A stretch of DNA of 15,661 bases from contig DPVY01000056.1 of NCBI GenBank assembly GCA_003527965.1, positions 1 to 15,661 of the forward strand, written 5' to 3'. Of this stretch, positions 7,429 through 14,169 are shown piece by piece (the first letter of the stretch is position 1; each line of letters begins with the position of its first letter). The translations under genes were made by a program, and so were the position numbers. The DNA is from Fidelibacterota bacterium (GTDB lineage: Bacteria; Fidelibacterota; UBA2242). The notes below the pieces were generated by a model. It did no database searches, had not been told where the DNA came from, and was given only the letters and a program-made list of their open reading frames with translations.

Positions 7429-9528
7429 GTGTCGAAAGTAGTGTTAAATAATGTTCGAAATGTTGGGATTATGGCTCATATAGACGCCGGTAAGACCACT
7501 ACAACCGAACGTATACTTTTTTACACGGGACGTGTTCATAAAATGGGTGAAGTGCACGAAGGTTCCGCGACCATGGACTGGATGCAACAGGAAAAGGAAC
7601 GCGGGATCACGATTACATCCGCCGCGACAACCTGCTATTGGAATAAAAATCGAATTAATATTATCGATACGCCGGGACATGTGGATTTTACGGCGGAAGT
7701 TGAACGATCGCTGCGTGTGCTTGATGGAGCAATAGCCATTTTCTGTGGTGTCGGTGGTGTTGAGCCTCAAAGTGAAACCGTTTGGCATCAGGCTGATAAG
7801 TATGGTATTCCCCGGATTGCGTTTGTCAATAAAATGGATCGGGCCGGCGCAGATTTTTATAATGTGCTGAAAATGGTTGAGGATCGTCTAAAAGCGAAAC
7901 CGGTTCCGGTAAGTTTACCAATTGGTTCCGGCGAAATGTTTACGGGGATTATTGATTTAATCCGTTTCCAAAGTGTTATATTTGATTCAAGTGCCCTGGG
8001 TGCAAAATATTACTACGGCGAAGTTCCAGCCGATTTGAAAGAGATTGCCGAAAAATACCGTAAGAGCCTGCTGGAAGAAGTTGCTAATTATGATGACGTT
8101 TTATTTGCCAAATATTTAAATAACGATGTCATCGAAGCTGCTGAAATCATTAAAGCAATCAGGATCGGGACACTGCAGAACAAAATTGTTCCGGTATTGT
8201 GTGGCTCCGCTTTTAAAAATAAAGGGATTCAGCAATTACTTGATGGAGTTGTGGATTTTCTGCCGTCACCATTCGATATTCCGCCGGTACAGGGTGTGAA
8301 TTTAAAAGGAAATCCTATTCAACGTAATGCATCTGCCGACGAACCATTAGCGGCTCTTATTTTCAAGATTATGACTGATCCTCATGTTGGACGGTTAAGT
8401 TTTGTAAGGGTCTATTCAGGTGCGATGACAAAAGGTAGTATGATATATAATCCAAGCGTCGATAAAAAAGAACGGGTTGCCCGGTTATTATTGATGCATG
8501 CTAATAAACGTGAAGACTGCGATAAACTGATAGCCGGTGAAATTGGCGCCGTTGTGGGTTTAAAACACAGCTTTACCGGTCACACACTTTGTGATTCAAA
8601 AAACCCGATTATACTGGAATCAATGGACTTTCCTGAACCGGTAATATCAATTACGATCGAACCGAAAAGCAAAGCGGATTCCGATAATCTTAGCAGTTCA
8701 CTCGAGAAACTTGCTTTTGAAGATCCGACTTTCAAAATATCACAGGATGAGGAAACCGGTCAGATAGTTATCTCCGGAATGGGTGAACTTCATTTGGAAA
8801 TATTAATTGATCGTCTGCTCAGAGAATTCAAAATCAAAGCTCATGTTGGCAAACCACAGGTTTCCTATCGCGAAACAATTAGTAAAGGATCTACCGGAGA
8901 AGGACGGTTTGATCGTCAGGTCGGCGGGAAATATCAGTTTGCGGTTGTTAATTTGAGTGTTACTCCGGATCAAACTGCGGATCATGGTGTTATAATTATA
9001 AATGAAATTTCAGACACGTCCATGCCCCGGGAGTTTTTTACTGCAATTGAAAGAGGCGTGCAAAACAGCGTTAAAAGCGGTGTTGTTGCAGGATTCCCAC
9101 TCCTTAAAATGAAAATTGTTATAAATGATGGCGAATATCGCGAAAACGATAGCACGGCGCTGGCTTTTGAGATTGCTGCTTCAATGGCTTTGGAAGATGC
9201 TTTACGCAAAGCCGAGCCAGCCATTCTTGAGCCGATTATGGCTTTAGAAATTTCTGTACCGGACGCCTATCTCGGGGATATTATCAATGATCTCAACGCG
9301 CGGCGTGCGGCCATTCGAAAGATGGATAAACGAAACGATATAAATATTATTGACGCAATGGTTCCATTACGGGAATCATTTGGATATGCAACGGATTTAA
9401 GATCTTTAAGTCAGGGCAGAGCCGTTTTTACAATGAGATTTTCCAGCTATGAATACTGTGATAAAAAAACACAGATGGAAATCGTTGAAAAAACCAGAGG
9501 TTTCATACCTGAATATTTACAAAACTAA
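7429..9528 (+). CDS. fusA: Elongation factor G, divergent domain IV
   Basis: EF-G is the GTPase that drives tRNA-mRNA translocation and, with RRF, ribosome recycling. The product has 699 residues and starts at GTG 7429, followed by SKVVLNNVRNVGIMAHIDAGKT. The G domain is intact: P-loop AHIDAGKT (16-23), switch I ERGITITSAAT (57-67), DTPGH (80-84) and NKMD (134-137). Domains II and III follow, with the GMGELHLEI motif near 455. Domain IV deviates from canonical EF-G. The SGGRGQYG block is VGGKYQFA (498-505), the tip sequence YHDVDSS is YRENDST (570-576) with R571 where E. coli has H583, and DLxxRRG is DLNARRA (621-627). This could be an ordinary lineage variant or a paralogue with a specialised role, with a standard EF-G encoded elsewhere. 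Position between rpsG and tuf is the classical str-operon location. Lysine codons are strongly AAA-biased. Confidence 0.95.
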   Translation: MSKVVLNNVRNVGIMAHIDAGKTTTTERILFYTGRVHKMGEVHEGSATMDWMQQEKERGITITSAATTCYWNKNRINIIDTPGHVDFTAEVERSLRVLDGAIAIFCGVGGVEPQSETVWHQADKYGIPRIAFVNKMDRAGADFYNVLKMVEDRLKAKPVPVSLPIGSGEMFTGIIDLIRFQSVIFDSSALGAKYYYGEVPADLKEIAEKYRKSLLEEVANYDDVLFAKYLNNDVIEAAEIIKAIRIGTLQNKIVPVLCGSAFKNKGIQQLLDGVVDFLPSPFDIPPVQGVNLKGNPIQRNASADEPLAALIFKIMTDPHVGRLSFVRVYSGAMTKGSMIYNPSVDKKERVARLLLMHANKREDCDKLIAGEIGAVVGLKHSFTGHTLCDSKNPIILESMDFPEPVISITIEPKSKADSDNLSSSLEKLAFEDPTFKISQDEETGQIVISGMGELHLEILIDRLLREFKIKAHVGKPQVSYRETISKGSTGEGRFDRQVGGKYQFAVVNLSVTPDQTADHGVIIINEISDTSMPREFFTAIERGVQNSVKSGVVAGFPLLKMKIVINDGEYRENDSTALAFEIAASMALEDALRKAEPAILEPIMALEISVPDAYLGDIINDLNARRAAIRKMDKRNDINIIDAMVPLRESFGYATDLRSLSQGRAVFTMRFSSYEYCDKKTQMEIVEKTRGFIPEYLQN

Positions 9529-9532
9529 GGAG
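9527..9532 (+). promoter_or_regulatory. tuf ribosome binding site overlapping the fusA stop
   Basis: AAGGAG begins inside the fusA stop codon TAA (9526-9528) and ends five bases before the tuf ATG at 9538. This suggests tight translational coupling of EF-G and EF-Tu synthesis. Confidence 0.8.
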
Positions 9533-9537
9533 AGCTC

Positions 9538-10728
9538 ATGGCGAAGGAACATTATAAGCGCACAAAGCCTCATGTGAATGTAGGGACGATAGGTCACGTA
9601 GATCATGGGAAGACAACGTTGACGGCGGCTATGACGCTGATATTAAACAAGAAGGGTCTGGCGACGGCGCGTTCGTTTGACAGTATTGATAATGCGCCGG
9701 AAGAGCGAGAGCGTGGGATTACGATTAATACAGCGCACGTTGAATATGAGTCGGAATTACGTCACTATGCCCACGTTGACTGTCCCGGACACGCAGATTA
9801 CATTAAGAACATGATAACCGGTGCGGCGCAGATGGACGGTGCGATATTGGTAGTATCGGCATTTGACGGTCCGATGCCGCAGACCCGTGAGCATGTTTTA
9901 TTGGCTCGTCAGGTAAATGTACCGACGATGGTAGTATTTATGAACAAGACCGATATGGTAGATGATCCGGAGTTGTTAGAGTTGGTTGAGATGGAATTAC
10001 GGGACCTTTTGAACAAATATAACTATCCTGGTGATGAGATACCGATTATTCGGGGCAGCGCCTTAGAGGCCTTAAACAATCCGGATGATCTCGAGAAGAC
10101 CAAATGTATCATCGAGTTAATAGAGGCGATTGATTCCTATATACCGACTCCGGAGCGCGATATGGACAAGCCGTTTCTGATGCCGGTAGAGGATGTTTTT
10201 TCGATTACGGGACGTGGTACGGTAGGCACCGGTAAGATAGATCGCGGAGTGATCAAGGTCGGTGAAGAGGTTGAGATTATCGGTATGGGTGGACATAAGA
10301 AGACCGTAGTTACCGGAGTCGAGATGTTTCGTAAGATGTTGGATCGCGGTGAAGCAGGAGACAATGTTGGTTTGTTATTACGAGGTATAGATAAAGAGTG
10401 GTTACAGCGTGGAATGGTCGTTGCCAAGCCGGGCAGTATCACACCGCATACGAAGTTCAAAGGCGAAGTCTATGTATTGAAGAAGGATGAGGGTGGTCGT
10501 CACACCCCTTTTTTCAAGGGCTACCGTCCGCAGTTTTATTTTCGGACAACCGATGTGACGGGAGTAATTGAGTTGCCGGAAGGCGTTGACATGGTAATGC
10601 CAGGAGATAACATCACGATGACGATTGAGTTGATCACGCCGATGGCGATTGAGAAAGAATTGCGCTTTGCGATTCGTGAAGGTGGTCGCACGGTTGGAGC
10701 CGGCGTCGTAACAGAAATCTTGGAGTAA
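9538..10728 (+). CDS. tuf: Elongation factor Tu
   Basis: EF-Tu delivers aminoacyl-tRNA to the ribosomal A site as a GTP complex and is among the most abundant bacterial proteins. The product has 396 residues, the usual length. The G domain shows P-loop GHVDHGKT (19-26), switch I ERGITINTAH (58-67), DCPGH with catalytic H85 (81-85), NKTD (136-139) and SAL (174-176). Domain II carries DVFSITGRGTVGTG and domain III the EGGRHTPFFKGYRPQFYFR stretch, and the protein ends FAIREGGRTVGAGVVTEILE. A tryptophan (W288) in DKEWLQRGMV sits where relatives usually have Glu, Val or Ile. Codon choice differs sharply from fusA: about 20 AAG to 5 AAA for lysine by hand count, and GAG prevails for glutamate. It lies between fusA and rpsJ, nine and ten bases from them. 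Confidence 0.99.
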   Translation: MAKEHYKRTKPHVNVGTIGHVDHGKTTLTAAMTLILNKKGLATARSFDSIDNAPEERERGITINTAHVEYESELRHYAHVDCPGHADYIKNMITGAAQMDGAILVVSAFDGPMPQTREHVLLARQVNVPTMVVFMNKTDMVDDPELLELVEMELRDLLNKYNYPGDEIPIIRGSALEALNNPDDLEKTKCIIELIEAIDSYIPTPERDMDKPFLMPVEDVFSITGRGTVGTGKIDRGVIKVGEEVEIIGMGGHKKTVVTGVEMFRKMLDRGEAGDNVGLLLRGIDKEWLQRGMVVAKPGSITPHTKFKGEVYVLKKDEGGRHTPFFKGYRPQFYFRTTDVTGVIELPEGVDMVMPGDNITMTIELITPMAIEKELRFAIREGGRTVGAGVVTEILE

Positions 10729-10732
10729 GGAG
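10727..10732 (+). promoter_or_regulatory. Ribosome binding site deciding the rpsJ start
   Basis: AAGGAG overlaps the tuf stop codon (TAA 10726-10728). It directly abuts a TTG at 10733, which leaves no spacer. It is six bases before GTG 10739, which is therefore the likely start and gives the usual S10 N-terminus MSAQRIRI. Confidence 0.8.
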
Positions 10733-10738
10733 TTGTCT

Positions 10739-11047
10739 GTGTCCGCACAAAGAATTAGAATTAGTCTCAAAGCTTATGATCACAATCTTTTGGATAAAAG
10801 TACCCAGAAGATTGTGGTAACGGCAAAATCAACCGGTGCAGTTGTCTGTGGTCCGATACCATTACCGACCCAGAGGACAATATATACGGTACTGAGATCC
10901 CCCCATGTTAATAAAAAATCAAGAGAACAGTTTCAGACGAAGATTCATAAACGTCTCGTGGATATTGTAAATTCAACATCCAAGACTGTAGATGCACTTA
11001 TGAAATTAGATCTCCCGGCCGGCGTAGATATTGAGATAAAGGTATAA
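10739..11047 (+). CDS. rpsJ: 30S ribosomal protein S10
   Basis: S10 is a protein of the 30S head; as NusE it also pairs with NusB in transcription antitermination and links NusG to the ribosome. The product has 102 residues from GTG 10739, beginning MSAQRIRISLKAYDH. The extended loop carries PLPTQRTIYTVLRSPHVNKKSREQF, the family signature, and the C-terminus ends DLPAGVDIEIKV. A longer reading from TTG 10733 is rejected because it would have no spacer after the ribosome binding site. Only ten bases separate it from tuf, so the long S10 leader that E. coli uses for L4-dependent attenuation is absent. Confidence 0.98.
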   Translation: MSAQRIRISLKAYDHNLLDKSTQKIVVTAKSTGAVVCGPIPLPTQRTIYTVLRSPHVNKKSREQFQTKIHKRLVDIVNSTSKTVDALMKLDLPAGVDIEIKV

Positions 11048-11060
11048 CGAAAGTAGACCT

Positions 11061-11687
11061 ATGTTAGGAATTATTGGTAAAAAGATAGGAATGAGCCAGG
11101 TTTTTGAGAAAAACGGCGATCTGTTTCCTGTTACTATTGTTGAAGCGGGCCCCTGCCCGGTTGTGCAGGTAAAAACCCCTGATAAAGACGGATATTCAGC
11201 TGTTCAGTTGGGTTTTGAAAAAAAATCGGAAAAACACACGAAAAAACCTGAGTTTGGTCATTTTAAAGTCGCTAAGACAGAACCTTACCGCCATTTATCG
11301 GAGATCAGAGATTTTGAGCCTGATCATTCAAAAATTGGTGAGTTGATTACCGCCGATATGTTTAAAGTCGGTGATAAAGTAAAAGTATCCGGTGTTAGTA
11401 AGGGGAAAGGTTTTCAGGGAGTTGTTAAACGCTACAATTTTCGCGGCGGTCCCAAAACCCACGGTCAGAGTGATCGTTTTCGAGCCCCGGGTTCAATTGG
11501 TGCATCGGCTTATCCCTCTCGTGTAATCAAGGGCATGAGAATGCCCGGCAGGATGGGTAATGATAATAAAACCATCTTGGGGCTGACTATTGTTAAAATC
11601 GACCCTGAAAACAATTTACTTTACATTAAGGGTGCCGTACCGGGTGGTAAAAATGGTATCGTAACAATTCGGAGGCAAGAGCGGTGA
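11061..11687 (+). CDS. rplC: 50S ribosomal protein L3
   Basis: L3 is an early-assembly protein of the large subunit whose long loop reaches towards the peptidyl transferase centre. The product has 208 residues and starts MLGIIGKKIGMSQVF. The central loop reads THGQSDRFRAPGSIG, then ASAYPSR (148-154). A150 occupies the place of the glutamine (Q150) that PrmB methylates in E. coli. The same loop occurs in Bacteroidetes as I recall them, so this is a lineage trait. No strong ribosome binding site stands before ATG 11061. The stop TGA (11685-11687) overlaps the rplD start codon GTG (11684-11686). Confidence 0.98.
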   Translation: MLGIIGKKIGMSQVFEKNGDLFPVTIVEAGPCPVVQVKTPDKDGYSAVQLGFEKKSEKHTKKPEFGHFKVAKTEPYRHLSEIRDFEPDHSKIGELITADMFKVGDKVKVSGVSKGKGFQGVVKRYNFRGGPKTHGQSDRFRAPGSIGASAYPSRVIKGMRMPGRMGNDNKTILGLTIVKIDPENNLLYIKGAVPGGKNGIVTIRRQER

Positions 11688-12322
11688 GTATAGAATTTAC
11701 TGTTTATAAAAGAGACGGCTTGGAATCCGGACAGAAATTGACCATAGACACGCCATCTTTTGATATTGAACCACACGATCATGCAATTTACCTTGCAGTG
11801 AAAGCCGAGATGGCCAATTCCCGTCAGGGGACTCATTCGACCAAGACCCGGGCGGAGGTTCGTGGTGGTGGTCGGAAACCCTGGAAGCAGAAAGGTCGCG
11901 GCGGCGCCCGTGCCGGTTCGAGAAGAAGTCCGATTTGGGTTGGCGGTGGTCGTGCGTTTGGGCCAAAGCCTAAATATTATTCTATGAAGATTAATAAAAA
12001 GGTAAAAACCCTGGCCCGGAAAAGCGCGCTGGCATATAAATACAGAGATGGTGCAATTACAGTATTGGAAGATTTTAATCTTGAAGAAGCCAAAGCAAAG
12101 ACGGTTCGTCAATTTCTAAAAGCATTTAACATTGAAGATAAACGAGTCACCCTGCTTGCTTCGGGGGTTACTGAAAATCTGTACTTGGCCACCCGTAATT
12201 TTTATAACATTTTACTGGTAGAGGCGGAAAGAGCATCAACCTATGATATGCTGGATTGTGAAGTCCTCCTGGTTGATAAAGAAGGATTAGAAAAATTAAA
12301 TAACCGTCTTCTGGCAAATTAA
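11684..12322 (+). CDS. rplD: 50S ribosomal protein L4
   Basis: L4 binds domain I of 23S rRNA; its extended loop lines the peptide exit tunnel near the macrolide site. In E. coli it also represses its own operon. The product has 212 residues, within the normal range. Visible motifs are EPHDHAIYLAVKAEMANSRQGTHSTKTRAEV (read in two parts), the glycine- and arginine-rich tunnel loop GGGRKPWKQKGRGGARAGS, and WVGGGRAFGPKPK. The start is GTG at 11684, overlapping the last four bases of rplC as GTGA. GGAGG (11671-11675) lies inside rplC eight bases upstream. The overlap implies translational coupling with L3. Confidence 0.98.
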   Translation: MSIEFTVYKRDGLESGQKLTIDTPSFDIEPHDHAIYLAVKAEMANSRQGTHSTKTRAEVRGGGRKPWKQKGRGGARAGSRRSPIWVGGGRAFGPKPKYYSMKINKKVKTLARKSALAYKYRDGAITVLEDFNLEEAKAKTVRQFLKAFNIEDKRVTLLASGVTENLYLATRNFYNILLVEAERASTYDMLDCEVLLVDKEGLEKLNNRLLAN

Positions 12323-12335
12323 CAGGGATTGAGCG

Positions 12336-12659
12336 ATGTCAATTAAAGGTACCATCATTATTAAGCCGATCTTAACTGAAAAAATAAATGCTCTTCAGGA
12401 AACTGAACGGAAGTATGGCTTTAAAGTTCATCCGAAAGCGAATAAGATCGAGATCAAGGATGCAGTTGAAAAAAGGTTTGGAGTAAAAGTCGAAAAGGTT
12501 GCTACCATGAATGTAGCCGGCAAGGTCAAAAACATGACTGTTCGCAGTGGCGGCAGAGTAATTCGCACGAGTGGCAAGCGTTCGAGCTGGAAAAAAGCGA
12601 TTGTGACACTTCAAAAGGGTGAGAAAATAGATTTCTATCAAGGAGAAACCGCGGTATAG
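12336..12659 (+). CDS. rplW: 50S ribosomal protein L23
   Basis: L23 sits at the mouth of the peptide exit tunnel and docks trigger factor and the signal recognition particle. The product has 107 residues, slightly longer than E. coli L23 (100). The N-terminal PILTEKINALQE and the segment KYGFKVHPKANKIEIKDAVEKRFGVKVEKV (read in two parts) are the family core. The C-terminal part RSGGRVIRTSGKRSSWKKAIV is the rRNA-binding tail. ATG 12336 follows AGGGA (12324-12328) at seven bases. It stops four bases before rplB. Confidence 0.97.
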   Translation: MSIKGTIIIKPILTEKINALQETERKYGFKVHPKANKIEIKDAVEKRFGVKVEKVATMNVAGKVKNMTVRSGGRVIRTSGKRSSWKKAIVTLQKGEKIDFYQGETAV

Positions 12660-12663
12660 TATT

Positions 12664-13491
12664 ATGGGTATAAAGAAAATTAAACCAACAACACCGGGAC
12701 AACGATTTAAGTCGGTTGATACTTTCGAAGACATCACCTCGACTACACCGGAAAAGAGCCTTTTAATTTCAATTAAACGTTCAAGTGGACGTAATAATAA
12801 CGGGCGGGTTACTTCCCGTAGACGGGGCGGCGGACATAAGCGGGCCTATCGTTTGATTGATTTTAAGAGGGATAAACATGGCATTGAAGCGATGGTAAAA
12901 ACCATTGAATATGATCCCAACAGATCATCACGCATTGCGTTGCTGAGTTATAAAGACGGTGAGAAGCGTTATATCGTAGCCCCAAATGGTCTGCAGGTGG
13001 GCAGTGTGATTGTGTCGGGACAAGATGCTCCGATTAAAGTTGGCAATGCATTGCCTCTCAAGAATATTCCGGCGGGTACATATGTTCATAATATTGAACT
13101 CAAACCCAAAAAAGGCGGACAGATCGCCCGCGGCGCCGGTACCGCGGCTCAGATTATGGCGAAAGAGGGTAAATACGTTACCCTGCGTATGCCATCGGGT
13201 GAAATCAGACTGGTCCTGCAGGAATGTTTTGCTACCATCGGAGAAGTTGGTAATAAAGACCATGAGAATATAAGTTTGGGTAAAGCCGGTCGTAATCGCT
13301 GGCTGGGACGACGTCCGAAAGTTCGCGGTGTCGCTATGAATCCGATTGATCACCCCATGGGTGGTGGTGAAGGTAAAAGCTCCGGTGGTCGTCATCCGAC
13401 GACTCCGTGGGGCCAGCCCACTAAAGGGTACCGCACCCGTAAAAAACGCAATCTCAGTGATAAGTTTATTATAAAAAGACGCGCCAAATAA
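12664..13491 (+). CDS. rplB: 50S ribosomal protein L2
   Basis: L2 is one of the largest and most conserved 50S proteins and is needed for subunit joining and peptidyl transfer. The product has 275 residues. It contains the SH3-like core (SRRRGGGHKRAYRLIDFKR; LKNIPAGTYVHNIEL) and the C-terminal signature MNPIDHPMGGGEGKSSGG (225-242). H230, matching the functionally important H229 of mature E. coli L2, is kept. M232 replaces the next His of DHPHGGGEG, a substitution known from Bacteroidetes-type L2. The start ATG 12664 is four bases after the rplW stop and has no well-placed ribosome binding site; AAGGAG at 12640-12645 is 18 bases away. Re-initiation from rplW is likely. Confidence 0.98.
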   Translation: MGIKKIKPTTPGQRFKSVDTFEDITSTTPEKSLLISIKRSSGRNNNGRVTSRRRGGGHKRAYRLIDFKRDKHGIEAMVKTIEYDPNRSSRIALLSYKDGEKRYIVAPNGLQVGSVIVSGQDAPIKVGNALPLKNIPAGTYVHNIELKPKKGGQIARGAGTAAQIMAKEGKYVTLRMPSGEIRLVLQECFATIGEVGNKDHENISLGKAGRNRWLGRRPKVRGVAMNPIDHPMGGGEGKSSGGRHPTTPWGQPTKGYRTRKKRNLSDKFIIKRRAK

Positions 13492-13507
13492 TTAGGGAGA
13501 GAATAGA

Positions 13508-13780
13508 ATGAGTCGTTCGCTGAAGAAAGGACCTTACGTTGATTCAAAGCTTTTGGCAAAGATTGAAGAGATGAGTCAATCAGGCAAGAAAAAGGTAATG
13601 AAGACATGGGCGAGACGGTCAACAATTCCTCCTGAATTTGTTGGTTATACCTTTGCTGTTCATAATGGAAATAAATTCATTCCGGTATTTGTAACAGAAA
13701 ACATGGTTGGACATAAATTGGGTGAGTTTTCTCACACACGTATGTTTCGTGGACATGCCGGATCAGATAAAAGAAGGTAA
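13508..13780 (+). CDS. rpsS: 30S ribosomal protein S19
   Basis: S19 is located in the head of the 30S subunit, binds 16S rRNA next to S13 and contacts the A-site region. The product has 90 residues and opens MSRSLKKGPYVDSKLL. It carries TWARRSTIPPEFVGYTFAVHNG and ends with GHKLGEFSHTRMFRGHAG plus a basic tail, as in the family. GGGAG at 13495-13499 is eight bases before ATG 13508. It lies between rplB and rplV, the standard S10-operon position. Confidence 0.99.
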   Translation: MSRSLKKGPYVDSKLLAKIEEMSQSGKKKVMKTWARRSTIPPEFVGYTFAVHNGNKFIPVFVTENMVGHKLGEFSHTRMFRGHAGSDKRR

Positions 13781-13792
13781 GAAATAGGACTT

Positions 13793-14158
13793 ATGGAAGC
13801 AAAAGCAATAAGTAGACACGTAAGACAATCGGCTCGAAAAGTACGCCTGGTCGCTGATATGGTTCGCGGAATGGATCTTGAAAAAGCCTTAAACGCCTTA
13901 CATTTCAGCACTAAAAAGGCATCAGAAACGGTGGAAAAAACAATTCGTTCGGCTGTAGCAAACCTGATGAATATGGAAGCCGGCTCACATATAGAGCCCG
14001 AAGATCTGTTTGTAAAGGAGATTTACGCAGATGATGCCGGTATAGCGCGACGCTGGAGAGCAGGTTCGATGGGACGTGCCGCCATCATTCGTAAGCGATC
14101 TTCGCATCTTACAGTCGTAGTCGCCGAAAAAGAAAACAAGAAAACGAAGAAAAAATAA
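13793..14158 (+). CDS. rplV: 50S ribosomal protein L22
   Basis: L22 contacts all domains of 23S rRNA, and its long beta-hairpin forms part of the peptide exit tunnel opposite L4. The product has 121 residues. The N-terminus MEAKAISRHVRQSARKVRLVADMVRG and the middle KASETVEKTIRSAVANLMNM are typical. The tunnel hairpin RRWRAGSMGRAAIIRKRSSH runs from residue 86 to about 105. The C-terminus is a lysine-rich tail. The only ribosome-binding match is AGGA at 13786-13789, just three bases before the ATG, so initiation may be weak or coupled to rpsS. Confidence 0.98.
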   Translation: MEAKAISRHVRQSARKVRLVADMVRGMDLEKALNALHFSTKKASETVEKTIRSAVANLMNMEAGSHIEPEDLFVKEIYADDAGIARRWRAGSMGRAAIIRKRSSHLTVVVAEKENKKTKKK

Positions 14159-14160
14159 CT

Positions 14161-14165
14161 GGAGG
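14161..14165 (+). promoter_or_regulatory. Ribosome binding site deciding the TTG start of rpsC
   Basis: GGAGG lies four bases before TTG 14170. The TTG is followed by GQKTHPIGFRLGF, the invariant S3 N-terminus. No ATG or GTG in frame gives that N-terminus, so a TTG start is well supported. Confidence 0.85.
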
Positions 14166-14169
14166 TTTC

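Noticed and set aside
10733..10738. TTG 10733 as the rpsJ start
   Set aside because: It directly abuts AAGGAG with no spacer; GTG 10739 gives the usual S10 start and a six-base spacing.
11621..12112. A 163-codon open frame on the - strand across rplC and rplD, and other long - strand frames (for example 694-1089, 10402-10770, 12928-13395)
   Set aside because: They lie wholly opposite highly conserved genes, show no recognisable domain and have no plausible start context. They are shadows of coding bias on the + strand.
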